The notes beneath the pieces were generated by a model that did not search any database, was not told where the DNA came from, and saw nothing but the letters and a program-made list of their open reading frames with translations. A DNA stretch of 64,000 nucleotides from DATAAZ01 sp036259875 (GTDB lineage Bacteria; Actinomycetota; Thermoleophilia; Gaiellales; Gaiellaceae): the NCBI GenBank assembly GCA_036259875.1, contig DATAAZ010000037.1:1-64000 (forward strand), read 5' to 3'. Shown here piece after piece: positions 43,540-51,595 of this stretch (positions are counted from its first letter, which is position 1; each line of letters begins with the position of its first letter). The translations under genes and the position numbers were made by a program.

Positions 43540-44341
43540 CCTCGACGAGATCGGCGGAGTCCCGCTCGCCGGCGGGACCGATCTCGTGCCGCTCGTCCAA
43601 GACGGCCTCGTCGAGGCAAGTGAGCTCGCGAACATCCGCGAGCTCCTTCCGCGCGGGATCGACGGCGACCGCATCGGCGCGGGAACGAGCCTCGCCGAGA
43701 TCGAACGGTCGCCCGACGTTCCGGACGCGCTGCGCGAGGCCTGCCGCCTCGCCGCCTCGCCCCAGCTGCGCGCGATGGGAACGGTCGGCGGCAACCTCCG
43801 GCAGGCGACGCGGTGCTGGTACTGGCGGCTCGGATTCCCGTGCTATCTGCACGGGGGCGAGCGCTGCCACGCGCGCGACGGCGAGCATCGCGAGCACGCG
43901 ATCTTCGGGAACGAGCGATGCGCGTCGGCGCACCCGTCGGATCCGGCGGCTGCCCTGCTCGCGCTGCGCGCGAGGGTGGGGACGACCCGGCGTACGCTTC
44001 CGCTGACCGACCTCTACCGCCTTCCGACGGATGACGATCGCGACGTCGTCACGCTGGAGCGAGGCGAGCTCATCCTCTGGATCGAAGTCGAGCGACCCGA
44101 CGCGAGCGCGTACCTGAAGGCGATGGACCGCCAGCGGTTCTCGTTCCCGCTCGTCGGCGTCGCGGCGGCCCGCTTCGGAGCCGACGTCCGGCTCGCGCTC
44201 GCCGGCGTCGCGCCGATCCCGTGGCTCCTCGGCTCGCCGGCCGAGCTTGGGGACGCGAAGCCGCTCCCTGGGACGGCTTACAAAGTCGAGCTCGCAGATG
44301 CTCTCGTGCGGCGCGCGCTCGACGCCGTCGCGACCGGCTAA
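43508..44341 (+). CDS. Molybdenum hydroxylase FAD subunit with extra 4-Cys site, PaoB/HcrB-like
   Basis: The 277-aa FAD subunit has LAGGTDLVPLVQDG and AMGTVGGNLRQA. Directly after these is an insertion with Cys103, Cys112, Cys120 and Cys138 (RCWYWRLGFPC, GERC, GNERCASAHPSD). PaoB of E. coli and the beta subunit of 4-hydroxybenzoyl-CoA reductase carry an additional [4Fe-4S] cluster at this place, so one is expected here. The GTG start overlaps the large-subunit gene by 32 bp. It completes a small-large-FAD operon in an order (S-L-M) different from the first cluster. Confidence 0.92.
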   Translation: MSPFTLRSPSSLDEIGGVPLAGGTDLVPLVQDGLVEASELANIRELLPRGIDGDRIGAGTSLAEIERSPDVPDALREACRLAASPQLRAMGTVGGNLRQATRCWYWRLGFPCYLHGGERCHARDGEHREHAIFGNERCASAHPSDPAAALLALRARVGTTRRTLPLTDLYRLPTDDDRDVVTLERGELILWIEVERPDASAYLKAMDRQRFSFPLVGVAAARFGADVRLALAGVAPIPWLLGSPAELGDAKPLPGTAYKVELADALVRRALDAVATG

Positions 44342-45648
44342 GCGGCCGCGTACAGCCGTCGCGGCTCGTCGATTCCCTTCAGCGTCCGCTCGCCACGGTC
44401 GGCGAACGAGAGCCCCGAGCCGGCAACGAGGTCGCGAGTCGTCGAGGTGACGAGCACCTCTCCGGCGGCCGCCTGCGACGTCACGCGGGCCGCCAGGTGC
44501 ACCGCGATGCCGCGCGCCGAGCCGTCGACGCGCTCGACCTCGCCCGTGTGAATCCCCGCACGCATCTCGATCCCGAGCTCTGCAAGGCGCTCCCGGATCG
44601 CGAGGGCGCACCGGACGGCGCGGGCGGGGCCGTCGAAGAGCGCGAGGAACCCGTCGCCCGTGGTGTCGATCTCCTCGCCGCCGAAGCGATCGAGCGTCCG
44701 GCGGACGGCTCGGTGGTGGGCCGTGAGGAGATCGGCCCAAGCTCGGTCTCCGATCGCTGCGGCGGCCTCGGTCGAGCGGACGACGTCGGTGAAGAGGATC
44801 GTGGCGAGGACCCGGCTCGACGGTGCCGAGGGACGCGTCCCCGTCAGGAACTCCTCCACCTCGGCGAGGATCTGGTCGGCGTCGATCCAGGGAACGTGGT
44901 CCTCGCCCGAGAGCTCGACGAAATGCGCGTCGGGAATGCGCTCGGCGATGTAGCGGCCCTCGTCGAGCCGCGAGTCGCGGTCGCCCACTCGATGCAGCAC
45001 GAGCGTCGGTGCCGAGACGGTCGGAAGGACGTCCCGAACATCCGCGAGCGAGTTCATCTCGATGAGGGCTCGCGCCGCGCCCGGGCTCGCGGCCGCACGT
45101 GCGCGTGCCGCCCACCAGCTTCGGAGCGCGGGATCGGCGTTCGGCGCCATCGTCCCGAGGTCGGCCTCCACGCCCCACTCGCGCTCGATCCGCTCCGCGT
45201 ACGCCCGCCGCTCGTCAGCGGTCGGCGCCCACGGGTAATCCTCGCTGCGGATCCGCTTCGCGTAGCCGCCGTAGATCACGAGCGCGCTCGTCCGCTCCGG
45301 ATACGTCGCCGCGAAGAGAATCGAAAGCGGCGCGCCTTCGGAGTATCCGAAGAGCGCGGCACCGTCGGACCCGACCGCGTCCAGCACGGCACGCACGTCG
45401 TCCATCCGCGTCTCGAGATCGGGCAACCCGCCGGGCCGGTCGGACAGGCCCGTGCCGCGCTTGTCGAATCGGATCAGGCGCGAGAATGATCCGAGCCGCT
45501 CGAGAAAGCGCGCCGCGCGCGGCTCGTCCCAGTCGAGCTCGAGGTGGGAGACGAATCCGGGCACGAGGACGAGATCGGGCCCGTCACCCGTCACCTGGTA
45601 GGCGATGTTCACGTCGCCGCTCTTCGCGTACCGGATCGGCGCCTGCAC
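44338..45648 (-). CDS. Alpha/beta hydrolase-adenylate cyclase fusion protein
   Basis: The 436-aa protein has an alpha/beta hydrolase domain (about 1-260): YAKSGDVNIAYQVTGDGPDLVLVPG, RFDKRGTGLSD, the nucleophile elbow GYSEGAP and a late catalytic His in GEDHVPW. A class III nucleotidyl cyclase domain follows (about 270-436): ATILFTDVVRSTE (metal Asp), EIDTTGDGFLALFD (second metal Asp) and AGIHTGEVE. Mycobacterial Rv1900c has the same fusion. GTG 45648 is 8 nt after TACGAT (45662-45657). It is divergent from mocA, 30 bp apart, and its stop overlaps the convergent FAD subunit gene. Confidence 0.9.
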   Translation of the reverse strand: MQAPIRYAKSGDVNIAYQVTGDGPDLVLVPGFVSHLELDWDEPRAARFLERLGSFSRLIRFDKRGTGLSDRPGGLPDLETRMDDVRAVLDAVGSDGAALFGYSEGAPLSILFAATYPERTSALVIYGGYAKRIRSEDYPWAPTADERRAYAERIEREWGVEADLGTMAPNADPALRSWWAARARAAASPGAARALIEMNSLADVRDVLPTVSAPTLVLHRVGDRDSRLDEGRYIAERIPDAHFVELSGEDHVPWIDADQILAEVEEFLTGTRPSAPSSRVLATILFTDVVRSTEAAAAIGDRAWADLLTAHHRAVRRTLDRFGGEEIDTTGDGFLALFDGPARAVRCALAIRERLAELGIEMRAGIHTGEVERVDGSARGIAVHLAARVTSQAAAGEVLVTSTTRDLVAGSGLSFADRGERTLKGIDEPRRLYAAA

Positions 45649-45678
45649 CGGATCGGATCGTACGCCGAGAATGACGCC

Positions 45679-46188
45679 GTGATCGCCGCCGTCATCCTCG
45701 CCGCGGGCGCCGCGACGCGGTTCGGGTCTCCCAAGCAGGCGCTCTTGCTGCCGCGCGTCCTCGAGCGAGTTCGGGCGAGCGGCGTCGACGAGGTCGTCGT
45801 CGTGGAAGGGGCGCACCCGCTGCACCAGATCGGGGCGCGCGTCGTGCATTGCGCGGAGTGGGAACGAGGTCCCGGCGCTTCGCTGCGGTGCGGGCTCGTC
45901 GCGCTCGAGCACGACGTCGAGGCCGCGGTCGTTTGCCTCGCGGACGGCCCAGAGCTGGCGCCCGCCGCAATCGACCGCCTCATCGCCGCCTGGCGCGCGG
46001 GAGCCGGCGAGATCGTCGCGGCGTCCTACGACACCCTTCGCGGTCACCCCGTACTTCTCGGGCGTGCCGCCTGGGCGCGAATCCCGGACGAGGGCGCCCG
46101 CACGCTCGAGGCAGCACTCGTCCCCTGCGACGACCTCGGCGCGCCGGGCGACGTCGACACGCCGGCCGACCTCGATCGCTTCGGCTAG
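45679..46188 (+). CDS. mocA: Molybdenum cofactor cytidylyltransferase-like (MocA/MobA family)
   Basis: The 169-aa nucleotidyltransferase begins AAVILAAGAATRFGSPKQALLL, the nucleotide-binding signature of MobA/MocA. It continues with ADGPELAPAAIDRLI (the metal-binding CLADGP variant of the DMP motif) and the end GDVDTPADLDRF, typical of MocA. It probably adds CMP (or GMP) to molybdopterin for the nearby hydroxylases; aldehyde oxidases of the Pao type use MCD. It is shorter than E. coli MocA, with a trimmed middle. Start GTG 45679. Confidence 0.85.
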   Translation: MIAAVILAAGAATRFGSPKQALLLPRVLERVRASGVDEVVVVEGAHPLHQIGARVVHCAEWERGPGASLRCGLVALEHDVEAAVVCLADGPELAPAAIDRLIAAWRAGAGEIVAASYDTLRGHPVLLGRAAWARIPDEGARTLEAALVPCDDLGAPGDVDTPADLDRFG

Positions 46189-46189
46189 T

Positions 46190-46294
46190 CCGGACGCGTC
46201 CGGGGTCAGACCCGGGCCGTGACCCGCGGAGCCGTGTGCTTCGGCGCCTCGCCTTGGCGCCCCGCCCTGGGGGACTGTCCCAGGGACAGTCCCC
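46190..46294. repeat. Intergenic palindromic repeat, copy A
   Basis: Three palindromic modules are seen. CCGGACGCGTCCGG is at 46190-46203 and GGGTCAGACCC at 46203-46213. At 46270-46294 is a 12+1+12 inverted repeat with arms GGGGACTGTCCC and GGGACAGTCCCC. The same modules recur at 51596-51792. It fills most of the 173-bp gap between mocA and the HTH-LytR_C gene. This looks like a REP-type element; no transposase is nearby. Confidence 0.7.
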
Positions 46295-46361
46295 GAGACA
46301 TGGCCCGCCAGGACGATGAAGCCTAAACCGGGCCGCCTCGCGTGCCGATCGACGACGAAGG

Positions 46362-47096
46362 GTGAACCGCTCGACCGCAGAAACCCGGTTCCCGATGGCA
46401 CTGCAGCCTCGCCTCCGCGCCCTCCGGGAGGACTCCCCGGAGGCGTCGCCGCTTGCGGCCGCCCGCATTCGCCGGCGATTGACGGTCGAGGAAGCCGCCG
46501 CCCGAAGCGGGCTCGCCCTGGAGGACGTGAAGCGCCTCGAGGAGCGGCGGATCTACAGCTTTCCTTCCGTCGACCGCGCGATTGCCGCGGCGCTCGTCTA
46601 CGGAACCGCGCTCGGCATCTCGGTCCGCGAGGCCAGAGAGCTCGCCGCGCTTCCCGTCGCGCCGGAACGATGGTCGCTCCGCCGGCGGCTCGCGGTGCTC
46701 GTCGTCGCCGCGGCTGCGGCGTTGCTCGCGTGGTTCGTCGTCGTCCCGGAAGTCCGGCCCGAGCCGGAGGGCGGCACCGCGATCGTCGACGCGGCGAGCC
46801 GCCTTCCGCCGCCGTGGGAAATCCGTATCGACGTCTTCAACGGCACGGAGGTCCCGAACGCGGCCACGACCCTCGCGAACGAGATCGGCGGCCCGCTCGC
46901 GTACCGGATCGGCACGGTCGAGAACGCCGAGCGCCTCGACTACGTCGAGACGCGCGTTTACTACCCGGCCGGGAGCGAGGAGATCGCCCAGCGGCTCGCC
47001 GCGCAGCTCGATGTCGAGACCGCCGCGCTCCCCGGCGGCGGCGAGGAGAACCGGCTTGTCGTCATCGTCGGCCGCGACCACGCAGGCGGCGAGTAA
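46362..47096 (+). CDS. HTH - transmembrane - LytR C-terminal domain protein
   Basis: The 244-aa protein has an N-terminal XRE/RodZ-like HTH (about 25-85: AARIRRRLTVEEAAARSGLALEDVKRLEERRIYSFPSV, read in parts) and a basic stop-transfer flank RRRLAVLVVAAAAALLAWFV forming one membrane helix (about 107-128). The extracytoplasmic LytR_C domain (IRIDVFNGTEVPNAATTLANEI, RVYYPAGSEEIAQRLAAQL) follows. RodZ-like proteins link cytoskeleton to cell wall synthesis; LytR_C domains occur with wall-polymer ligases. The function here is unproven. GTG 46362 follows GAAG; ATG 46395 is an alternative start. Confidence 0.75.
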   Translation: MNRSTAETRFPMALQPRLRALREDSPEASPLAAARIRRRLTVEEAAARSGLALEDVKRLEERRIYSFPSVDRAIAAALVYGTALGISVREARELAALPVAPERWSLRRRLAVLVVAAAAALLAWFVVVPEVRPEPEGGTAIVDAASRLPPPWEIRIDVFNGTEVPNAATTLANEIGGPLAYRIGTVENAERLDYVETRVYYPAGSEEIAQRLAAQLDVETAALPGGGEENRLVVIVGRDHAGGE

Positions 47097-47135
47097 CGCG
47101 CGGGCGTCGGGGGACGATCACCCGCCGGTTTTTCC

Positions 47136-47360
47136 CTACAGCGGTGTCCGAAGTGCTGCGAGCTTCGCCTTGAGCTCGGGCGACATACCCTCGATCCACG
47201 CGTGGCGAACGTAGCGGCGAAGCGAGGCCTCGAAGCGGTAGCGCTTGCGGCAATACGAGCAGTCGTCGAGGTGCGCCTCCGCCTCGCGGTACTCGGACTC
47301 GGTCAGCTCCCGGTCGAGGAACGGCTGCAGGACCTCTTCACACTTCTCGCACGGATCCAT
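47136..47360 (-). CDS. Zinc-binding anti-sigma factor, RsrA-like
   Basis: The 74-aa protein has the ZAS/zf-HC2 motif H-x3-C-x2-C in HLDDCSYCRKRY, plus an N-terminal CEKC. This is the cysteine set of redox-sensing RsrA-type anti-sigma factors, in which disulfide formation ejects zinc and frees the sigma factor. ATG 47360 overlaps the sigma-factor stop by one base (TGATG); a GTG one codon earlier is also possible. It is coupled to the sigma gene directly upstream. Confidence 0.9.
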   Translation of the reverse strand: MDPCEKCEEVLQPFLDRELTESEYREAEAHLDDCSYCRKRYRFEASLRRYVRHAWIEGMSPELKAKLAALRTPL

Positions 47361-47962
47361 CACGACGCCTCCGGGACGGCCGCTTCGGCGAGCTCCTGCT
47401 TGAGGACCCTTCTTCCCCGATGGAGCCGGGACATCACCGTCCCGATCGGGATGTCAAGGATCTGCGCCGCGTCCTGGTAGCTGAAGTCGCCGATGTCGAC
47501 GAGGACGACCACGTCACGGTAATTGTGCGGAAGCGTCGCGAGGGCGTCGACGATCGCATCCTGTGAGAGCCGCTCGACCACGCGCTCCTCGTCCTCGGCG
47601 CCGCCCGTCGTCTCCTCGAGGCGGTTGTAGAGGTAGTAGTCACCTTCCTCCATGGGCTGCGTATCCGGAGCGCGCTGCTCCCGCCGACCCCGGTCGATGT
47701 TCAAGTTCGTGAGGATTCGGAAGAGCCACGCGCGCAGGTTCGTGCCCGGCGTGTACGAGCGCCAGCTTCGAAAAGCGCGGGCGTACGTCTCCTGGACGAG
47801 GTCCTCAGCCTCCTCGCGCGTGGAGACGAGCCGCCGAGCCACCCGGTAAACCTGATCGGCCAGCTCGAGCACCTCCTCCTCGAAGCGGACACGGTCGCGC
47901 GCGTCCTCGGCGATCCTGCGTGCGTTGGCCTCCTGCTGAGCCTCGCTCACGGCGGCCGACAC
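47360..47962 (-). CDS. ECF sigma factor, SigR/SigH-like
   Basis: The 200-aa sigma-70 family protein has region 2 (YRVARRLVSTREEAEDLVQETYARAFRSW, LRAWLFRILTNLNID) and region 4 (LPHNYRDVVVLVDIGDFSYQDAAQIL, IGTVMSRLHRGRRVLKQ). With the zinc anti-sigma gene coupled downstream it fits the SigR/SigH thiol-stress group of actinobacteria. GTG 47962 is chosen over TTG 47968 because the SigR-type promoter predicts transcription to begin near 47965. GTG 47950 is another option. Confidence 0.9.
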   Translation of the reverse strand: MSAAVSEAQQEANARRIAEDARDRVRFEEEVLELADQVYRVARRLVSTREEAEDLVQETYARAFRSWRSYTPGTNLRAWLFRILTNLNIDRGRREQRAPDTQPMEEGDYYLYNRLEETTGGAEDEERVVERLSQDAIVDALATLPHNYRDVVVLVDIGDFSYQDAAQILDIPIGTVMSRLHRGRRVLKQELAEAAVPEAS

Positions 47963-47971
47963 TACCAAGGG

Positions 47972-47997
47972 AACGGCGAAACGACGGTCGCTATTCC
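47972..47997 (-). promoter_or_regulatory. SigR/SigH-type autoregulatory promoter
   Basis: On the minus strand GGAAT (47997-47993), exactly 18 nt, then GTT (47974-47972). This is the GGAAT-N18-GTT consensus of SigR promoters in Streptomyces. It overlaps the last codons of the penicillin acylase gene and points at the sigma gene, as expected for positive autoregulation. Confidence 0.65.
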
Positions 47998-50273
47998 GGT
48001 GTCAGGAGGAGGCGAGTCTCGGCGAGCTCGTCGACCCGGGCGCGGTCGGTCGCGAGCGGGATGTACTCGCCCGCGAGCCAGCCGCCCAGGAGGTCGTCGT
48101 AGTGCCGGCTCGCGGGGTGACCCGACTGGCCGGGCACGAGCGCGATCAGATTCGCGTCCGGGTCGGAGAGGTCGTAGACCGCCCGCATCGAGGCACCGAT
48201 CATCGCTCCCTCCGCGACGCCGGCGACCCTGGCCATGACGCGGACCGTGTCGGCGTCGCCACCGACCGCGAACGGGCCGCGGCTGAAGATCCGCCTCAGA
48301 ACGGGGATCGAGTCGAACGCGTGCGCGAGGCGGAAGCGGTGGTAGCGCCCGCGCGCCCAGCTCGCCGGGTCGGGACCGAGCTCACGCACGGCCTTCGCGA
48401 CCGCGGTTCGGAGGACGTCGTCCCACGTTCGACCGTTGCCGAGAAACGTGTCGTCGCGCTCGGCCAGGCAGCGGAGGACGAGCGGGCGCGCCCGCTCGTA
48501 GAGGCCGCCCGGAAGCGACTCGCCCTCCGTCGGGACGAACGGGTCGGAAGCGAGGTCGGCGAACGCCTCCTCCTCGAGCGCCCGCATGAGCGCCGCGTAG
48601 ACGGCACCGCCGGCGCTCTCGGGCGCGAGCTCGCCGTCCCATTCGGCGAGGAGGTCGAGCGCCTGCGCCTCGACCGGGTCGTCGGCCTCGAAGCTCCCGA
48701 CGGCAACCGCGAGCTCGAGGCCTGGGAGCGAGAGTCGGTCGAGGAGGATGCGTGCGCAGGCGGCCGGCGTGAGCAGGCCGCGCTCGCCGATCAGCGTCTC
48801 GAGCCGGCCGGCCCGATAGCCGCCGAGATACTCGCCGGGCAGGTCGTACGGGTACGCATCGCCCGCGATGCGGTTGTTCGCGCTCACGATGAGCCCCGAC
48901 TCCGGGTCGCGGAGGCGCGGAAGCTCGGCCTGCGGGATCCAGCCCTGCCACTCGTGATCGGACTCCCAGCCCGCGCAGGGAACGCTGCCCTCGCCCGTGC
49001 TGCGGATCGGGACCGGTCCCCCGGCGAGGCGGTACGCGATCCCGCCCTCCGCGTCCGCCAGCACGAGGTTGTGCGGCGGGCCGGCGAAGCGGTCGAGCGC
49101 TCGGTCCGCCTCCTCGACCGAGCCCGCCGTCATGAGATCGAGAAGCGAGCGCGTCGTCTCGCCGGGCTCGTGGTGGCTCCAGCGAAGCGCGAGCGCCTGG
49201 CGCCCGCCCGGCTCGGGCGGAACGACGATCGGCCCGTGGCGAGTCACCGTCACCTCCTCGACGACGGGCTCGCGGCGACGGCGGACCCGGATCGTTTCGC
49301 GCACGAGCTCGGCGTCGACCCATTCGCCGTCGACCTCGTAGCGGCGCGCGTCCGTCGGGTGGAACCGCTCGACGTAGAGATCCTGCGTGTCGAGCATTGC
49401 CGTGGTCATCCCCCAGGCCACCCGGCGATTTCGCCCGAGGACGACTACCGGCGCTCCAGGAACCGTGAAGCCCGCGCACTCTCCCTCGTCCCAGACGAGG
49501 TGCTGGGCGTGCCAGATACCCGGGATGCCGAGGAAGAGGTGGGGGTCGTTCACGAGGATCGGCTTTCCGCTCGCGGTGCGCGTCCCGTCGACGGCGAAGC
49601 AGTTCGACGCGCCGACTCCCGAACGACCGCCGAGGGCGCGGGATGTCGCCGCGGCCGCGACGAGCAACTCGTCCGGCACGACCACCGGATGGTCGGCCGG
49701 GTACTCGGGCTCGAGCCGGCGCGCCCGCTCCTCGCCGAGGCGGACGCGCAGCCGGGAGCGCGCGACCTCAGCCTCCCAGTTCCCGCACAGCGCGAGCGCG
49801 AACATCTGCGCGGGCGCCTGCACGTCGACCCTGGTCCACGGCTCGGGGCGTAGGCGAATGAGTCGAAGCTCGAGCGGCAAGGGGCCGTCGGCGATGAAGG
49901 CGTTTACCCCCTCGCAGTAGGCGTCCACGAGCTTCGACGCCTCGGGATCGCACGCGCCCGCGTCGCGCTCGGCGGCCCAGCGGAGGCGGAGACGCCGGGC
50001 GAGCCGGTCGAGCTCCAGGGTCCGGGCGCCGGCGATCTCGGACAGGCGACCGAACGCGAAGCGCCGCGTCGTCTCCATCTGGAACAGCCGGTCCTGCGCG
50101 TGGACGTAGCCCTGCGCGCACGCGAGGTCGCGGCGGCTCCGCGCATAGAGGTGAGGAATCCCGAAGCGGTCGCGCACGACCTCGACGGGCGCCTCGAGCG
50201 AGGGAAGGCGAAGGCTCCCCGCCGTCCGCGGGAGCGAGCGACGGGCGAGCCGCCGCAGCACGCGGCCGGTCAC
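47991..50273 (-). CDS. Penicillin acylase family Ntn-hydrolase
   Basis: The 760-aa precursor has FGIPHLYARSRRDLACAQGYVHAQDRLFQME in the A chain and the autoproteolytic junction GVGASNCFAVDG. Ser223 is the predicted N-terminal nucleophile of the B chain. B-chain hallmarks NDPHLFLGIPGIWHAQHL, GRNRRVAWGMTTAMLDTQDLY and SANNRIAG are present. Members hydrolyse amides such as beta-lactams or acyl-homoserine lactones; the native substrate is unknown. No convincing signal peptide is visible (basic, short hydrophobic start), although relatives are often exported. GTG 50273 overlaps the HMA gene stop. Confidence 0.92.
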   Translation of the reverse strand: MTGRVLRRLARRSLPRTAGSLRLPSLEAPVEVVRDRFGIPHLYARSRRDLACAQGYVHAQDRLFQMETTRRFAFGRLSEIAGARTLELDRLARRLRLRWAAERDAGACDPEASKLVDAYCEGVNAFIADGPLPLELRLIRLRPEPWTRVDVQAPAQMFALALCGNWEAEVARSRLRVRLGEERARRLEPEYPADHPVVVPDELLVAAAATSRALGGRSGVGASNCFAVDGTRTASGKPILVNDPHLFLGIPGIWHAQHLVWDEGECAGFTVPGAPVVVLGRNRRVAWGMTTAMLDTQDLYVERFHPTDARRYEVDGEWVDAELVRETIRVRRRREPVVEEVTVTRHGPIVVPPEPGGRQALALRWSHHEPGETTRSLLDLMTAGSVEEADRALDRFAGPPHNLVLADAEGGIAYRLAGGPVPIRSTGEGSVPCAGWESDHEWQGWIPQAELPRLRDPESGLIVSANNRIAGDAYPYDLPGEYLGGYRAGRLETLIGERGLLTPAACARILLDRLSLPGLELAVAVGSFEADDPVEAQALDLLAEWDGELAPESAGGAVYAALMRALEEEAFADLASDPFVPTEGESLPGGLYERARPLVLRCLAERDDTFLGNGRTWDDVLRTAVAKAVRELGPDPASWARGRYHRFRLAHAFDSIPVLRRIFSRGPFAVGGDADTVRVMARVAGVAEGAMIGASMRAVYDLSDPDANLIALVPGQSGHPASRHYDDLLGGWLAGEYIPLATDRARVDELAETRLLLTPE

Positions 50274-50482
50274 TCGACCGGGCGGAAGCCCGCCTTCGCC
50301 ATCCGGTCGACGAGATCCTCGCGGCGCACCCGCTCGTCGTCCCACGTGAGCGTCACCTGGCCGAGGAGGTTCGCGTTCGCCGCCTCCAGGCCGTCGACTC
50401 CCTCGAGCGCGCCGCCGAGCCGAAGGACACAGCGCTCGCACTTGATCCCGGTCACCTGGATGGTGTCCGACCGTGTGGCCAT
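50270..50482 (-). CDS. Heavy-metal-associated (HMA) domain protein
   Basis: The 70-aa single HMA domain has the metal-binding CxxC in VTGIKCERCVLRL and the family's LEGVDGLEAANANLLGQVTLTWDD. It is probably a copper-type metallochaperone; no P-type ATPase is nearby. The ATG is 7 nt after TAGGAT (50495-50490), whose first bases coincide with the stop codon of the ligase gene upstream. The transcript is therefore probably leaderless. Confidence 0.9.
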   Translation of the reverse strand: MATRSDTIQVTGIKCERCVLRLGGALEGVDGLEAANANLLGQVTLTWDDERVRREDLVDRMAKAGFRPVE

Positions 50483-50492
50483 GGTTCCGATC

Positions 50493-51548
50493 CTACGTGA
50501 GAGCGACAAGGTGCTCGCACACGGTGCGGAGGCCGTCCCGGCGGCCGAGGTCGAGCTGTTCCTCGGCCTGCGCGAGCCCGTCGAGCGGCGCCAGAAGGTC
50601 GGTCGTTTCGAACCGCTCTGCGGTCGGCTCGACGAGGTCGCGGAGCTCGCCGAGGAGGTCGGACCCGCGGACGAGGCGGCCGCCGTCGGGGTGGATGAGC
50701 TCGGCCTGCGCGCCGAAGCGAAGCGCGGCCCAGCGGTTCTGCGCGTAGATCCCGCGGTCGGCGGCGCGCTCCGGTGACACGGCCGCGACGAGCGCCTGGA
50801 CGAGCGCGGCGAACGCGATCGTGACGTCGAGCCGAGTCGGCTGGTCGGGCATCCGTACCTCGAGCGTCCCGAAGCGCGGATGCGGGCGCACGTCCCACCA
50901 GATCCGGGTGTAGCTGTCCGCCAGCCCGAGGTCGAGCAGGCGCTCCGCGAAGCGCTCCCACTCGCCGTACGAGCCGAAGAGGGGCGGGGCGCCGCTGCGC
51001 GGGAGCAGCGCGAGGAGCTCGGCGCGGTTCGACGCGAGCCCCGTCGCCGCGCCGGCCAGGTACGGGGAGTTCGCGGAAACGGCGAGGACGACGGGGAGCC
51101 ACGCGAGCACGCCCTCGAGCCTGCGCATGCACTCCTCGGGGCTCGCGACTCCGACGTGGACGTGGAGCCCGTTGCAGAACTGGCGACGCGCCGACGGGCC
51201 TGCGTACTCCGCGAAGCGGAGGTACCCCTTCTCCGGCGTCACCGGCTGCTCTTCGGCGCGGGCCGGCGGCCACGTCGCGGCGGCCGCGACGGCCAACCCG
51301 GCTTCCCCAGCGAGCTGCTTCGCGCGCGCCCGTAGCTCCGTGAGCTCGCGCTTCGCCTCCTCGACCGAGCCGCAAACGCCGGTGTTGAGCTCGACGACGG
51401 CGGCGTGAAGCTCGGCCTTGAGCCGCGCCCCGTCCAGCATCCCGGTGGGCGCCGGCCGCGGCGCGAGCGTCGCCGGGTCGACGACGAACAGCTCTTCCTC
51501 GATCCCCACCGTCCACGGGTCGCTCCGGCCGAACGCGTGGGGGATCAC
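50493..51548 (-). CDS. Carboxylate-amine ligase, GCS2 family (YbdK/EgtA-like)
   Basis: The 351-aa glutamate-cysteine ligase type 2 protein has WTVGIEEELFVVDP (metal-binding Glu cluster), VVELNTGVCGSVEEAKREL, FCNGLHVHVGVASPEECMRRL, YTRIWWDVRPHPRFGTLEVRMPDQPT and the end region IYAQNRWAALRFG. It forms gamma-glutamyl amides such as gamma-glutamylcysteine. In an organism with a SigR/RsrA-like system a low-molecular-weight thiol role is plausible. GTG 51548 is 7 nt after TAGACT (51561-51556). Confidence 0.9.
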   Translation of the reverse strand: MIPHAFGRSDPWTVGIEEELFVVDPATLAPRPAPTGMLDGARLKAELHAAVVELNTGVCGSVEEAKRELTELRARAKQLAGEAGLAVAAAATWPPARAEEQPVTPEKGYLRFAEYAGPSARRQFCNGLHVHVGVASPEECMRRLEGVLAWLPVVLAVSANSPYLAGAATGLASNRAELLALLPRSGAPPLFGSYGEWERFAERLLDLGLADSYTRIWWDVRPHPRFGTLEVRMPDQPTRLDVTIAFAALVQALVAAVSPERAADRGIYAQNRWAALRFGAQAELIHPDGGRLVRGSDLLGELRDLVEPTAERFETTDLLAPLDGLAQAEEQLDLGRRDGLRTVCEHLVALT

Positions 51549-51595
51549 GGCGGCCAGTCTAGGGACGACCGGCCGCGGCCCCGCCGGCCACGGCC

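Noticed and set aside
46190..46294. Long hairpin as a phage attachment site or CRISPR remnant
   Set aside because: There is no integrase, tRNA or regularly spaced direct repeats. The same modules occur at 51596-51792 in a different order, fitting a REP-like element.
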